The notes under the pieces were generated by a model, which did not search any database, was not told the DNA's origin, and saw only the letters and a program-made list of their open reading frames with translations. From Dehalococcoidia bacterium (GTDB taxonomy: Bacteria; Chloroflexota; Dehalococcoidia; Lucifugimonadales; HRBIN23), in contig JANXCH010000008.1 in NCBI GenBank assembly GCA_025060295.1, forward strand, positions 1-38,492: 38,492 nucleotides of DNA, read 5' to 3'. Made by a program: the position numbers and the translations under genes. Each line of letters opens with the position of its first letter. Positions within the stretch are counted from its first letter, which is position 1. This document shows, piece by piece, positions 23,393-32,606 of this stretch.

Positions 23393-23918
23393 TGTCCGCC
23401 TTCTCCGCCGTGGGGGCGGGCGTGGGGGTGGTTGGGGAAGCCGGCGCCTCGGGCGCCGATGCCCGCCCCTCCTCTTCCACCACCACCGTTACCGTGGGGG
23501 TGATGCCGTAGTAGAGGTTGACGCTGACCTGATACTGCCCCAGCGCCTTGATGGGCTGGGGAAGGGCGATGAGCCGACGCTCCACCGTTTGACCGATGGC
23601 TCGGGACAGGGCGTCCGCGATGGCGGCGGCCGACACTGAGCCGTAGAGTTTGCCCCCTTCGGCAGCCCGCGCTTTGATGGTGAGCACCTGCCCCTGGATG
23701 CGCTGGGCCAACGCCTGCATCTCCTGGGCCAGGCGCTGGCGGCGCTCCTCGCCCACCTTCTTGATTTTTTCTAGACGCCGCATGTTGTCGGGCGTGGCGG
23801 GCACAGCCAAGGCTTGGGGGAACAGGTAGTTGCGGGCGTAGCCCCCCGCCACCTCCCGCACCTCGCCGGCACGGTAGCGCGGGGGCACATCTTGGACGAA
23901 GATGACACGAATGCGCAC
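23364..23918 (-). CDS. rplI: 50S ribosomal protein L9, with Pro/Ala-rich tail
   Basis: A 184-residue ribosomal protein. VIFVQDVPPRYRAGEVREVAGGYARNYLFP is split across the N-terminal domain (residues 5-34), followed by a long connecting helix and the C-terminal domain with KLYGSVSAAAIADAL. After about residue 150, where L9 normally ends, there is a Pro/Ala/Thr-rich tail. The GTG start follows GGAGAGG. A TATAAT lies upstream at 23955-23950. It leads the rplI-dnaB-dnaD-loader-HIT operon. Confidence 0.93.
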   Translation of the reverse strand: MRIRVIFVQDVPPRYRAGEVREVAGGYARNYLFPQALAVPATPDNMRRLEKIKKVGEERRQRLAQEMQALAQRIQGQVLTIKARAAEGGKLYGSVSAAAIADALSRAIGQTVERRLIALPQPIKALGQYQVSVNLYYGITPTVTVVVEEEGRASAPEAPASPTTPTPAPTAEKADNVHGETAPA

Positions 23919-23948
23919 GGGAGCCTCTCCACTAACCTCTCTGCCCTG

Positions 23949-23955
23949 TATTATA
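23949..23955. promoter_or_regulatory. rplI -10 element with symmetric core
   Basis: GTATTATACC reads TATAAT on the minus strand (23955-23950), placing transcription near 23943 and a leader of about 25 bases before rplI. The plus strand reads TATTAT, but the plus-strand gene has its own promoter about 90 bases downstream. No clear -35. Confidence 0.5.
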
Positions 23956-24012
23956 CCCTACGCCTGGGGGATCGGGGTTCCACCCCTGTGGGCTTGCAGG
24001 TTGCCGATCCGC

Positions 24013-24042
24013 TTGCCCATGTCCCTGGGCCTTGACTATAAT
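24013..24042 (+). promoter_or_regulatory. Promoter of the molybdenum hydroxylase operon
   Basis: TTGCCC (24013-24018) and TATAAT (24037-24042) have an 18-base spacer. Predicted transcript start near 24049, about 20 bases before the GTG of the FAD subunit. Confidence 0.55.
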
Positions 24043-24068
24043 GGCCGTACTGCGAAGGGAGGTGCGCC

Positions 24069-24950
24069 GTGCGCCCCTTTGACTACAAGGCCCCCAAACG
24101 CCTGCAAGAGGCCTATGCCATTTTATCCCAGGCCAACGGTGGGCCCGTGCGTCCCCTGGCCGGGGGCACCGACCTTATTGACCAACTGCGGGTCGGGCGC
24201 AAGCAGGCGGCGATCGTCATGGATGTGAAGCACATCCCTGAACTGCAACGCCTGGAGTATGATCCCCGCAAAGGTCTGCTCATCGGTGCCGCCGTGCCCT
24301 GCTACCGGGTCTATGAGAACCCCGCAGTGTCCCAGCACTACCCAGCCATCCGTGAAGGGGCCATGCTCATCGGCTCTTGGCAGATTCAGCATCGGGCCTC
24401 TCTGGGAGGCAACATTTGCAACGCCGCCCCCTCCGCCGACACCGTTCCGCCCCTGCTGGTCTACGAGGCCGTCGCCCTTATCGGCGGCCCCCGGGGGGAG
24501 CGCCAGGTGCCCCTGGAGCGCTTCTTCACAGGCCCGGGGCAGACCGTTCTGGGCCCGGATGAAATCCTCCTCGGCATCCAGGTGCCTCCTGCGCCCCCGC
24601 GCAGTCGTAGCCGTTACCAGCGCTTTATTCCCCGGGAGGAGATGGATATCGCCGTGGCGGGGGCGGCCAGTCTGGTGGCCGTGGACGAGCAGGGCGTGAT
24701 CCGTCGGGCACGCATCGCATTGGCTGCTGTGGCTCCCACCCCTGTGCGGGCGCACGAGGCCGAGGCTCTGCTAGAGGGTCAGCGCCCCACGCGGACCCTC
24801 CTGGAGCAGGCCGGCGAGAAGGCGGTGCTGGCCACCAAGCCCATTACCGATGTGCGCGGAAGCATCGGCTACCGTAAGGAACTGGTGAAGGTGTTGACTC
24901 GGCGCACCCTGGTCCAAGCCCTAGCCGACCTGGGCATTCATCTGGATTAG
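24069..24950 (+). CDS. Molybdenum hydroxylase FAD-binding subunit (CoxM-like)
   Basis: A 293-residue flavoprotein subunit that passes electrons from the iron-sulphur subunit to an acceptor. AGGTDLI (31-37) and IGSWQIQHRASLGGNICNAAPSAD (101-124, given here as a motif region) bind FAD. The C-terminal part matches the CO dehydrogenase flavoprotein C-terminal domain, ending in GYRKELVKVLTRR. It is of normal length and lacks the extra iron-sulphur insert of 4-hydroxybenzoyl-CoA reductase. The GTG start follows GGGAGG. It is first of three subunit genes. Confidence 0.9.
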   Translation: MRPFDYKAPKRLQEAYAILSQANGGPVRPLAGGTDLIDQLRVGRKQAAIVMDVKHIPELQRLEYDPRKGLLIGAAVPCYRVYENPAVSQHYPAIREGAMLIGSWQIQHRASLGGNICNAAPSADTVPPLLVYEAVALIGGPRGERQVPLERFFTGPGQTVLGPDEILLGIQVPPAPPRSRSRYQRFIPREEMDIAVAGAASLVAVDEQGVIRRARIALAAVAPTPVRAHEAEALLEGQRPTRTLLEQAGEKAVLATKPITDVRGSIGYRKELVKVLTRRTLVQALADLGIHLD

Positions 24951-24960
24951 GAGAGGAGCA

Positions 24961-25464
24961 ATGACGACTTACCCCTTGCATAAGCTGGGCCTGCGCATCC
25001 CCATTCATTGCCGTGTCAATGGGGAGCCTCAAGTGCTCCTGGTCAAGCCTTGGCAGACCCTGTTGGAGGCCCTGCGGGATGAACTGGGCCTCACGGGAAC
25101 GAAGGAGGGGTGTGGCAACGGCAACTGCGGGTGTTGCACCGTGCTCATGAACGGGAAGACGGTTACTTCCTGTCTGGTGTTGGCCCCCGAGGCGGAAGGG
25201 GCGGATATTGTAACGGTGGAGGGGCTGGCCCAGGGCAACCGCTTGGATCCTCTGCAAAAGGCCTTTATGGAATACGGGGCGTTGCAATGCGGGTTCTGCA
25301 CCCCGGGGTTCCTGATGTCGGCCAAGTACCTCCTGCAGAAAATCCCTAACCCCACCGAGCACGATGTGCGCCTGGGCATTGCAGGTAACCTCTGTCGGTG
25401 CACGGGGTATGATAAAATCGTGCGGGCTATCCTGGCTGTGGCCCGCGGGGAGGTCAAAGCATGA
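24961..25464 (+). CDS. Molybdenum hydroxylase 2Fe-2S subunit (CoxS-like)
   Basis: A 167-residue protein with two [2Fe-2S] clusters. The plant-ferredoxin-like domain has Cys51, Cys56, Cys59 and Cys71 (EGCGNGNCGCCTV...C). The C-terminal helical domain has Cys110, Cys113, Cys145 and Cys147 (CGFCTPG and CRCTGY). Cys58 is an additional cysteine beside Cys59. A TAGGAGAGGAG site precedes ATG. The stop overlaps the start of the large subunit (25461-25464). Confidence 0.95.
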   Translation: MTTYPLHKLGLRIPIHCRVNGEPQVLLVKPWQTLLEALRDELGLTGTKEGCGNGNCGCCTVLMNGKTVTSCLVLAPEAEGADIVTVEGLAQGNRLDPLQKAFMEYGALQCGFCTPGFLMSAKYLLQKIPNPTEHDVRLGIAGNLCRCTGYDKIVRAILAVARGEVKA

Positions 25465-27776
25465 CGACCACCTATCGCTACATTGGTAAGCCCGTCCCCA
25501 AAGCCGACGCCCTGGAGCGCGTCACCGGCACTGCCCGCTACGGGGCCGACCTGAAACTGCCGGGGATGCTCTATGGCAAGGTGCTCCGCAGCCCCCATCC
25601 GCACGCCATCATTCGCCGCATTGACGCCTCCCGGGCCCTGGCCCTGGAGGGGGTGAAGGCGGTGGTAACCTCTGCCGACCTGCCCCCCCTGGAAGATGCC
25701 CGCGCTGCTTTCGGTGGGGAGCTGATGATTGACTTGGACCACCTGCGCCGCCTCACCATCGCCCACGACAAGGCCCTCTTTGAAGGCCACGCCATCGCTG
25801 CTGTGGCTGCCACTGCCCCCGAAATCGCCGAGGCGGCCCTGGAACTCATCCAGGTGGACTATGAGGTTTTGCCCGTAGTGGACACCGCCCTGGACGCCAT
25901 GAAGCCTGACGCCCCCCTTTTGCATCCCAACTTGTATACCCGCACCCTGGGGGAGAAGCCCACCAAGCCGTCCAACATCGCCACCATCGTGGAGACGGGC
26001 TTCGGCGACCTGGAGAAGGCCTGGGCCGAGGCGGATGTGGTGGTGGAGCAGTCCTTTGAGACCCAGATGGTGCACCAGGGCTACCTGGAGCCCCAGGCGT
26101 GCGTCGCCTGGGTGGACGCCAACGGCAAGATCAATGTATGGACGACCACGCAGGGCACCTTCAACGCCCAACGGATGCTCTCCGCCCTGCTCAAGGTGCC
26201 TCTGCACCAGATCAATGTGATTCCTGCGGAGATCGGCGGAGGGTTTGGGGGGAAGATCTATGTCATCTTGGAGCCTCTGGCAATCCTGTTGAGTCGGAAG
26301 GCTGGCCGCCCCGTCAAGATGGTCATGGACCGGGCCGAAGTGTTCCGTGCCACCGGCCCCGGCTCGCCCGCCTATATCACCGTGAAGGCGGGGGCCAAAA
26401 AAGACGGGCGGCTCACAGGCCTCTACGGGAAGATCATTATGGATGCGGGGGCTTTCCCGGGTGCCCCTATTCAAGGGGCGACCTGGTGCATTTTCGCCCC
26501 CTATAAAGCCCCCGCCATGAAGGTAGAGGCCTACGATGTAGTTACCAACAAGCCGCGCGTGCAGGCCTACCGCGCCCCGGGGGGCACCGTGGTGGCCTTC
26601 GCCGCCGAGTCCGTCCTGGATATGCTGGCCGAGCGCCTGGGGATGGATCCCGTAGAGTTTCGCCTGCGCAATGTCGCCGAGGAGGGCGACCAGAATGTCA
26701 CGGGACAGAAGTATGGGCGCATCGGGGCGAAGGCCGTCCTCGAGGCGGTGCAAAACCACCCCCACTGGAATACCCCCCTGCAGGGCAAGAACCGAGGGCG
26801 CGGTATGGCTATGGGGGCATGGATGGGGGCCATCCTCACCTCCTCCTCCCAGGTCATCGTGAATGTGGACGGCACGGTGAACATCGTTACGGGGCAGGTG
26901 GACCTCACCGGCACCCGCACCACCATGATGCAAATGGTGGCGGATATGCTCCAAATCCCCCTGGAGCAAGTGTCCATCCGCGTGGCGGATACCGACTCCG
27001 CCCCCTATACGGACCTGAGCGCGGGGAGCCGGTCGACCTTTACGCAAAGTGCGGCCCTGGCGCGTGCTTGCCAGAGCGTTATCGCCCAGATGAAGGCCCA
27101 GGCGGCGGAGGCTTTGAGTAAGCCCGACCGGCGCTTCACCGCCCAGGACATAGAGTACGCCGAGGGCAAGTTCTGGGTGCGAAGCGACCCCGAACTGGCC
27201 ATGCCCTGGCGGCAGGTGGCGTCCCTCACCCGCACTCGGGGCACAGGCCCCATCGTGGGCACGGGCACTGTGACCCGCCTCCAGCCGGCTAACGAGTTCG
27301 CCGCCCAGGTGTGCGATGTGGAGGTAGATCCCGAGACGGGTAAGGTGAAGATCTTGCGCTTTACGGCCTTCCAGGATGCGGGCAAGGCCATCAATCCCGT
27401 TCAGGTGGAGGGGCAGATGCAGGGAGGGGCCGTCCAGGGCATTGGGTGGGGGCTGTTTGAGTACTACGCTTGGGATAAGGGCAAACTGCGCAACCCCACT
27501 CTCCTGGACTACCGGGAGCCGACGGCCCTAGACGTCCCCATGATTGACACCTGCATCGTAGAGGTGCCTGCCCCCGATGGGCCTTTGGGGGTGCGGGGCG
27601 TGGGAGAGCCCCCCATTGTGCCGGGGCCGGCGGCCCTGGCCAACGCCATCTACCGTGCCGTGGGGGTGCGCATGACCAAACTCCCCATGACCCCCGAGGC
27701 GGTGTTCTGGGCCATCCAGGAGAAGAAGCGGGCGCACCACCCCCAGCCCATCGCCGCCAACGGCGGCTCCGGGTAA
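25461..27776 (+). CDS. Molybdenum hydroxylase large subunit (xanthine dehydrogenase superfamily)
   Basis: A 771-residue molybdopterin-binding subunit. GGGFGGK (near 260) and the C-terminal GVRGVGEPPIVPGPAAL (near 710) with the catalytic Glu are present. The loop that in form I CO dehydrogenase reads AYxCSFR here reads AYRAPGG (near 369), so it is not a CO oxidiser of that type; aldehydes, purines or N-heterocycles are possible substrates. The iron-sulphur and FAD subunits are encoded just upstream with tight spacing. No maturation genes (XdhC/CoxF, MobA) are present in the window. Confidence 0.92.
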   Translation: MTTTYRYIGKPVPKADALERVTGTARYGADLKLPGMLYGKVLRSPHPHAIIRRIDASRALALEGVKAVVTSADLPPLEDARAAFGGELMIDLDHLRRLTIAHDKALFEGHAIAAVAATAPEIAEAALELIQVDYEVLPVVDTALDAMKPDAPLLHPNLYTRTLGEKPTKPSNIATIVETGFGDLEKAWAEADVVVEQSFETQMVHQGYLEPQACVAWVDANGKINVWTTTQGTFNAQRMLSALLKVPLHQINVIPAEIGGGFGGKIYVILEPLAILLSRKAGRPVKMVMDRAEVFRATGPGSPAYITVKAGAKKDGRLTGLYGKIIMDAGAFPGAPIQGATWCIFAPYKAPAMKVEAYDVVTNKPRVQAYRAPGGTVVAFAAESVLDMLAERLGMDPVEFRLRNVAEEGDQNVTGQKYGRIGAKAVLEAVQNHPHWNTPLQGKNRGRGMAMGAWMGAILTSSSQVIVNVDGTVNIVTGQVDLTGTRTTMMQMVADMLQIPLEQVSIRVADTDSAPYTDLSAGSRSTFTQSAALARACQSVIAQMKAQAAEALSKPDRRFTAQDIEYAEGKFWVRSDPELAMPWRQVASLTRTRGTGPIVGTGTVTRLQPANEFAAQVCDVEVDPETGKVKILRFTAFQDAGKAINPVQVEGQMQGGAVQGIGWGLFEYYAWDKGKLRNPTLLDYREPTALDVPMIDTCIVEVPAPDGPLGVRGVGEPPIVPGPAALANAIYRAVGVRMTKLPMTPEAVFWAIQEKKRAHHPQPIAANGGSG

Positions 27777-27789
27777 GTAGGCGTTTGTG

Positions 27790-27803
27790 CCCCTGCGCAG
27801 GGG
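27790..27803. other. Perfect 14-bp palindrome between coxL-like and DUF4389 genes
   Basis: CCCCTGCGCAGGGG, in the 48-bp gap after the large subunit. It could be an operator or a weak RNA hairpin; there is no T-run after it. In such GC-rich sequence chance is also possible. Confidence 0.3.
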
Positions 27804-27824
27804 TATCTCCCTTACGGGGGCGGG

Positions 27825-28439
27825 ATGACGCAAGCGCACCCATACCCGCTCGTCCTGCGGGGCGAGCGCACAGAGCCATTGAGCCGGTGGCTCTGGCTGG
27901 TGAAGTGGGTATTGGTTGTCCCACATATCGTAGTGTTGTTTGTCCTCTTCCTGGGGGGTGTGGTGGTGTGGGTGGTGGCCCTGGTGGCCATCCTCCTCAC
28001 CGGGCGGTACCCCCGCCCCCTCTTTGACTACATGGTGGGCATCTTGCGTTGGGCATGGAGGGTGGGCTTCTATAGTTACCAGGCCTTGGGCACCGACCGC
28101 TATCCCCCCTTTACGCTGTCCCCGCGGGATGACTACCCCGCCGACCTGGGGGTCGTCTACCCGGAGCGCCTGAGCCGTGGGCTTGTGCTGGTGAAGTGGT
28201 GGCTCTTGGCCTTTCCCCATTACCTCATCTTGGAGATTTTTCAAGGGGGGACGGGCTATTGCTATGGAGGATTGCACTTGCCCCTGGTTCTTTTTGCGGC
28301 CATCGCCCTCCTGTTCACTGGCCGCTACCCGTTGGGCCTGTGGGAGTTTATCATGGGCATCAACCACTGGGCCTATCGGGTAGCGGGGTATGTACTCCTT
28401 CTGACTGACCGTTATCCTCCGTTTCGCCTGGGCAAGTAA
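27825..28439 (+). CDS. DUF4389 membrane protein
   Basis: A 204-residue integral membrane protein of unknown function. Two related halves each contain a LVKW lead, a hydrophobic pair of helices, TGRYP and a DRYPPF end (TDRYPPFTL and TDRYPPFRL), so the protein is an internal duplication with about four membrane segments. It follows the hydroxylase subunits by 48 bp and precedes the reductase by 17 bp, so cotranscription is likely. Confidence 0.8.
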   Translation: MTQAHPYPLVLRGERTEPLSRWLWLVKWVLVVPHIVVLFVLFLGGVVVWVVALVAILLTGRYPRPLFDYMVGILRWAWRVGFYSYQALGTDRYPPFTLSPRDDYPADLGVVYPERLSRGLVLVKWWLLAFPHYLILEIFQGGTGYCYGGLHLPLVLFAAIALLFTGRYPLGLWEFIMGINHWAYRVAGYVLLLTDRYPPFRLGK

Positions 28440-28456
28440 GGGACGAAAGGAGCAAG

Positions 28457-29482
28457 ATGCGCATCGCCGTGGTAGGTGCCGGAGCCATCGGGAGCTACCT
28501 GGGGGGCATGCTCGCCCGTGCAGGGTATGATGTTACCCTCGTGGACCAGTGGCCCGAGCATGTGGACGCCATGAAGCGCAACGGTCTGCGCATCACCACC
28601 CCAAACGCCCAGTATCAGGTCAAGGTAAAGGCCATTCATATTCACGAGCTGCAGAAGCAGGAGCCGTTTGATGTGGCTGTTCTTGCGGTCAAGTCCTATG
28701 ACACCGCCTGGGCGTGCACCCTTATAGGGCCTTACCTGAAGCCGGAGGGGTATGTGGCCTCTGCCCAAAACAGCATCAACGAGGAGCGTATCGCCCACGT
28801 GGTGGGGTGGGGGCGCACGGTGGGCATCGTGGTTACAGTGGGGGCTGGCATGTATGAGCCGGGGCATGTCCAGCGCACCGATGATCCCGACCGTATCGGC
28901 TACAAGGTGGGGGAGGTGCATGGGCGCATTACCCCCCGCATCCAACGCCTGGCGGAGATGCTGTCGGTGGCAGCGAAGACGGCCATTACCACCAACCTGT
29001 GGGGCGAGCGCTGGGCCAAACTGGCCATCAACTGTATGGCGAACCCCATTGCCGGCATCACGGGTTTGGGGTCTGCCGCTGCGCGTCAGCACCCCGATAC
29101 CCGACGCATCGCCATCCGTATCGCCGCTGAGGTGGTGCAGGTAGGGGAGGCCCTAGGCTATCACATTGAGCCTATCGGGAGCATCCCTCCCCAGGCGATG
29201 AAAGATGCCGCTCAAGGCAAGGGCCTGGAGGAGGTGGAACTGCGTCTTATGGAGGACGCCCAGCGCTCGCGGGAGGGCCGCCCCTCTTTGCTCCAGGACA
29301 TTCTGAAGGGGCGCAAGACAGAGATTGATGACCTCAACGGGATGGTGGTGCGCTTGGGCCAACAGGTGGGGGTGCCCACGCCTTTCAACAGCGCCATCGT
29401 GCCCCTTGTGAAAGAGGTGGAGGCGGGCAGGCGCAAGCCCTCCCTGGAGAACATCGCCCCCCTCAAGGCGATGCTCTCCTGA
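28457..29482 (+). CDS. 2-dehydropantoate 2-reductase family protein (ApbA/PanE-like)
   Basis: A 341-residue NAD(P)-dependent reductase. GAGAIGSYLGGMLARAG (7-23) is the Rossmann dinucleotide motif, VLAVKSYDT and AQNSINEE are family motifs, and NLWGERWAKLAINCMANPIAGITG holds the substrate-site lysine and asparagine region. It is somewhat longer than E. coli PanE (303). With a molybdenum hydroxylase upstream and no other pantothenate gene in view, its substrate may differ from ketopantoate. A good AAAGGAG site precedes ATG. It converges on truB 6 bp away. Confidence 0.82.
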   Translation: MRIAVVGAGAIGSYLGGMLARAGYDVTLVDQWPEHVDAMKRNGLRITTPNAQYQVKVKAIHIHELQKQEPFDVAVLAVKSYDTAWACTLIGPYLKPEGYVASAQNSINEERIAHVVGWGRTVGIVVTVGAGMYEPGHVQRTDDPDRIGYKVGEVHGRITPRIQRLAEMLSVAAKTAITTNLWGERWAKLAINCMANPIAGITGLGSAAARQHPDTRRIAIRIAAEVVQVGEALGYHIEPIGSIPPQAMKDAAQGKGLEEVELRLMEDAQRSREGRPSLLQDILKGRKTEIDDLNGMVVRLGQQVGVPTPFNSAIVPLVKEVEAGRRKPSLENIAPLKAMLS

Positions 29483-29488
29483 CACCCC

Positions 29489-30409
29489 TTAGGGCGTCTC
29501 CTCCAAGGCGGGAGTAAACACTTTGTCGGGGTGCCAGCGCCCCTTACTGCTGTCGTAGCGGGCCAGGGCCAAGAACTGCCCATCCAGGGTATACAGCCGA
29601 CACATCTCGCCGTGCTGGGCCAGCAGAAGGCCCCGTCGCCCCAGGACGATGTCCTGCCCCTGAGCCACCATGCGGGCAGTGGCCGGCCCCAGGATGGCCG
29701 CCTTCAAATGGCGCACCAGGAAATCGGGGGGATACAGCAGGGCCTTCCACGTGCCATCGGCCACCGCTTGGGCGAAGGTGTCCAGGCTCACCGCCTCCTC
29801 CACCCGGAAGGGGCCCGCCTGCAGGCGCTCCAACGCCTGCAAGGCACCGCCGCATCCCAAGGCCTGGCCGATATCGTGGGCCAGGGAGCGGATGTACACT
29901 CCCCGACCGCACTCAATCTCTATCGTACAGGTCGGGGGTGTCCACGACAGGAGGGTTAGGCGATACACCCGCACCCGACGGGGCTTCGGGTGCACCTCCT
30001 CGCCCCGGCGCGCCTTGTGATAGAGAGGCTCGCCCTCCTGCTTCAGGGCGCTGTAGGCGGGGGGCACTTGGATGATGGTGCCCGTGAAGCGGGCCAGCAC
30101 CGCCTCCACCTGCTCCCGGGTGATGGGGGAGGGGTCGGAGGTGGCCAGCACTGTGCCCGTAACATCGTAGGTGTCAGTGGTGATGCCCAGGCGGACCACG
30201 CCCCTATAGACCTTACGCCCCTCAATCAGAATGTCCATCAGGCGGGACGCTTGCCCAAACAGAATGGGCAACACCCCCGTGGCCAAGGGGTCTAGGGTGC
30301 CCCCGTGCCCTAGGGAGCGCTCCCGTGTCAAGCGCTTGACCCGCCGCACGGCGTCCATGGAGGTCATGCCCGAGGGCTTGAGGAGGTTGAGGAAGCCGTG
30401 AACGCCCAC
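29489..30409 (-). CDS. truB: tRNA pseudouridine(55) synthase TruB
   Basis: A 306-residue enzyme that makes pseudouridine 55 in the T-loop of tRNAs. GHGGTLDPLATGVL carries catalytic Asp40. KVYRGVVRLGITTDTYD, YSALKQEGEPLYHKAR and ECGRGVYIRSLAHDIG are family motifs, and a C-terminal PUA-like region ends the protein. The GTG start lies 3 bp after the rbfA stop, with GGAG overlapping that stop. It is the last gene of the nusA operon. Confidence 0.94.
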   Translation of the reverse strand: MGVHGFLNLLKPSGMTSMDAVRRVKRLTRERSLGHGGTLDPLATGVLPILFGQASRLMDILIEGRKVYRGVVRLGITTDTYDVTGTVLATSDPSPITREQVEAVLARFTGTIIQVPPAYSALKQEGEPLYHKARRGEEVHPKPRRVRVYRLTLLSWTPPTCTIEIECGRGVYIRSLAHDIGQALGCGGALQALERLQAGPFRVEEAVSLDTFAQAVADGTWKALLYPPDFLVRHLKAAILGPATARMVAQGQDIVLGRRGLLLAQHGEMCRLYTLDGQFLALARYDSSKGRWHPDKVFTPALEETP

Positions 30410-30412
30410 GGG

Positions 30413-30775
30413 CTACTCCATCGGCGAGGTCTTGCGCTCGGTGGACAGTTGATGGAGTAGATCCAGCACCCGCCCCGCCTTCTCCAACGAGGTGTCAGGA
30501 GTGAAGTGCAGTTCGGGGATGCGGCGCAGGGTGAGGCGGTGGGACAGTTCCCGACGCAAGAAACCCGCCGCCGACGCCAACGCCCGCTGGGTGGACTCCC
30601 ACTCCTCGGGGGTGCCCAGGACGCTGAAGAACACCCGCGCATGGGCCAAATCCTCCGACACCGCTACCCGGGTGATGGTAACCAGGCCGGCTAAGCGGGG
30701 GTCTTTGACTTCCCGCAGGAGGGCGCTAATCTCCTCTTGGAGGAGGTCGTTAAGGCGGTCCAGGCGACGGCCCAT
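30413..30775 (-). CDS. rbfA: Ribosome-binding factor A
   Basis: A 120-residue KH-fold protein that binds the 30S subunit during 16S rRNA maturation. It has LNDLLQEEISALLREVKDPRL at the start, VTITRVAVSEDLAHARVFFSV, and the RIPELHFTPDTSLEKAGRV end segment. Length is typical. It lies 9 bp after infB and just before truB, the standard order. Confidence 0.92.
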   Translation of the reverse strand: MGRRLDRLNDLLQEEISALLREVKDPRLAGLVTITRVAVSEDLAHARVFFSVLGTPEEWESTQRALASAAGFLRRELSHRLTLRRIPELHFTPDTSLEKAGRVLDLLHQLSTERKTSPME

Positions 30776-30784
30776 AGGGGCCTC

Positions 30785-32605
30785 CTAGCCGGTGGGGGGC
30801 TTGACCCTTTCTTTGCGGAATACCTCCAGGATATCCCCTTCCTGGAAGTCGATGAACCCTTCAATCCCCACCCCGCATTCAAAGCCCTGGGCCACTTCCC
30901 GCACATCCTCTTTGACCCGGCGCAGGCTGGTGACCTGGCCTTCATAGACCACCTTCCCGCCCCGCAGGACGCGCACCCCCGCCCCCCGCACCACTTTCCC
31001 ATCGGTGACCAGGCATCCCGCCACCTTGCCCTTCTTGCCTACTGGGAACACGGCCTTCACCTGGGCGTGGCCCTCCACCACCTCCCGCTCCTCGGGCACT
31101 GTCAGGCCCACCAGGGCCCGCCGCACATCCTCCACCAGGTCGTAGATAATGTCGTAGGTGCGAATTTGCACCCCCTCCTTGTCGGCCAGACGGCGCGCCC
31201 CGGGCTCCACGCGAGTGGTGAAGCCGATGATAATGGCACGGGAGGCCATAGCCAGCAGCACATCGCTCTCGGTGATGGTGCCCGCCATGCTGTGGATGAG
31301 TTTGATCTTGGCCTTTTCCGACTGCACCTTTTCCAGGGCGGTCTTGACGGCCTCCACGCTCCCCTGCACATCGCACTTCAAAATAAGGGGGAGTTCCTTC
31401 ACCTCGCCGGCTTGGATCTGTCGGGTGAGGTCCTCCAATGTGAGGGGGCGGGCCGAGGCCTTTTGGGCGGCCAGTTGGCGCTGGCGGGCTTCCACAATCT
31501 CTTTGGCCGTTTTCTCGTCGGGAACAGCGATGAGGGTGTCGCCCGCTTGGGGCAAAGAGTCCAGCCCCAAAACCTCAACGGGCATGGCGGGCTCGGCCTT
31601 GCGGGTGCGTCGGCCCGTATCGGTGAGAAGGGCTTTGACCCGCCCCCAGGTATCGCCCACCACCACATTGTCGCCCACGTGCAGGGTGCCTGTCTGGACT
31701 AGGACGGTGGCCACAGGGCCTTTACTCTTATCCACCTTAGCCTCTATGACCACGCCCACGGCGGGGCGATGGGGGTTGGCCTTCAGTTCCCGCATCTCGG
31801 CTACCAGCAAGAGGGTCTCCAAGAGGTCGTCGATGCCCTTGCGCATCTTGGCCGAAATGGGCACCATAATAGTATCCCCGCCCCACTCCTCAGGGATGAG
31901 GCCCAGTTCGGCCAACTGGCGCTTCACCCGCTCGGGGTCTGCGCCGGGCTTATCTATCTTGTTGATGGCCACCACAATGGGGACGTTGGCCGCACGGGCG
32001 TGGTTGAGGGCCTCCACGGTTTGGGGCATGACCCCATCGTCGGCCGCCACCACGAGCACAGCGATGTCAGTTACTTGGGCACCCCGGGCGCGCATCGCGG
32101 TGAAAGCCTCGTGGCCGGGGGTGTCCAGGAAGGTTATTTTGTGGCCCTTGTATTCAATCTGGTAGGCGCCAATGTGCTGGGTGATGCCCCCGACCTCTTG
32201 GGCGGCCACATTGGTCTGGCGGATGGCGTCCAGAAGGGTGGTCTTTCCGTGGTCCACATGCCCCAAGATAGTGATCACCGGGGGGCGGGGACGCAACAGG
32301 GAGGGGTCTTCCCCTTCGGGGGCTAGTTGCTTGAGGATTTGCTCCAGGTTGCGGACGGGCTCTTCTTTTTTGCGTGCCTCAAAGCCGAAGTCGGCAGCCA
32401 CGATGGCGGCAGTGTCGAAGTCTACCGCCTGGTTGATGGTGGCCATGATGCCGTTGCGCATCAGATGTTTGATGATGTCTATGGGGCTGGCACCCAGCGC
32501 CTCGGCCAGTTGGCGCACGGTGATGACGGGGGGTAGTTCCACACTTTTGAGGCGCTGGGGGGGTGCCCCGGGAGGGGCGGGGGACGCCCTGTGGGGTACG
32601 GTCAT
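30785..32605 (-). CDS. infB: Translation initiation factor IF-2 (short form)
   Basis: A 606-residue GTPase that places initiator tRNA on the 30S subunit. An IF2 N-terminal module (about 27-78) precedes the G domain, with G1 GHVDHGKTT (115-123), DTPGHEAF and NKIDKPGA, then domains II-IV. E. coli IF2 has about 890 residues; this one lacks most of the variable N-terminal region, as in many bacteria. ATG 32605 follows AAGGAGG. It follows ylxR with a 1-bp gap. Confidence 0.95.
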   Translation of the reverse strand: MTVPHRASPAPPGAPPQRLKSVELPPVITVRQLAEALGASPIDIIKHLMRNGIMATINQAVDFDTAAIVAADFGFEARKKEEPVRNLEQILKQLAPEGEDPSLLRPRPPVITILGHVDHGKTTLLDAIRQTNVAAQEVGGITQHIGAYQIEYKGHKITFLDTPGHEAFTAMRARGAQVTDIAVLVVAADDGVMPQTVEALNHARAANVPIVVAINKIDKPGADPERVKRQLAELGLIPEEWGGDTIMVPISAKMRKGIDDLLETLLLVAEMRELKANPHRPAVGVVIEAKVDKSKGPVATVLVQTGTLHVGDNVVVGDTWGRVKALLTDTGRRTRKAEPAMPVEVLGLDSLPQAGDTLIAVPDEKTAKEIVEARQRQLAAQKASARPLTLEDLTRQIQAGEVKELPLILKCDVQGSVEAVKTALEKVQSEKAKIKLIHSMAGTITESDVLLAMASRAIIIGFTTRVEPGARRLADKEGVQIRTYDIIYDLVEDVRRALVGLTVPEEREVVEGHAQVKAVFPVGKKGKVAGCLVTDGKVVRGAGVRVLRGGKVVYEGQVTSLRRVKEDVREVAQGFECGVGIEGFIDFQEGDILEVFRKERVKPPTG

Positions 32606-32606
32606 G

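Noticed and set aside
25029-27047. A 672-codon open frame on the minus strand across the molybdenum hydroxylase genes
   Set aside because: It is antisense to the iron-sulphur and large subunits, both of which have full family motifs. Its composition (Gly, His, Arg, Gln-rich) is that of a shadow frame in GC-rich DNA.
24069-27776. Aerobic CO dehydrogenase (coxMSL)
   Set aside because: Gene order and subunits fit, but the large subunit lacks the AYxCSFR active-site loop of the form I enzyme, so only the superfamily is called.
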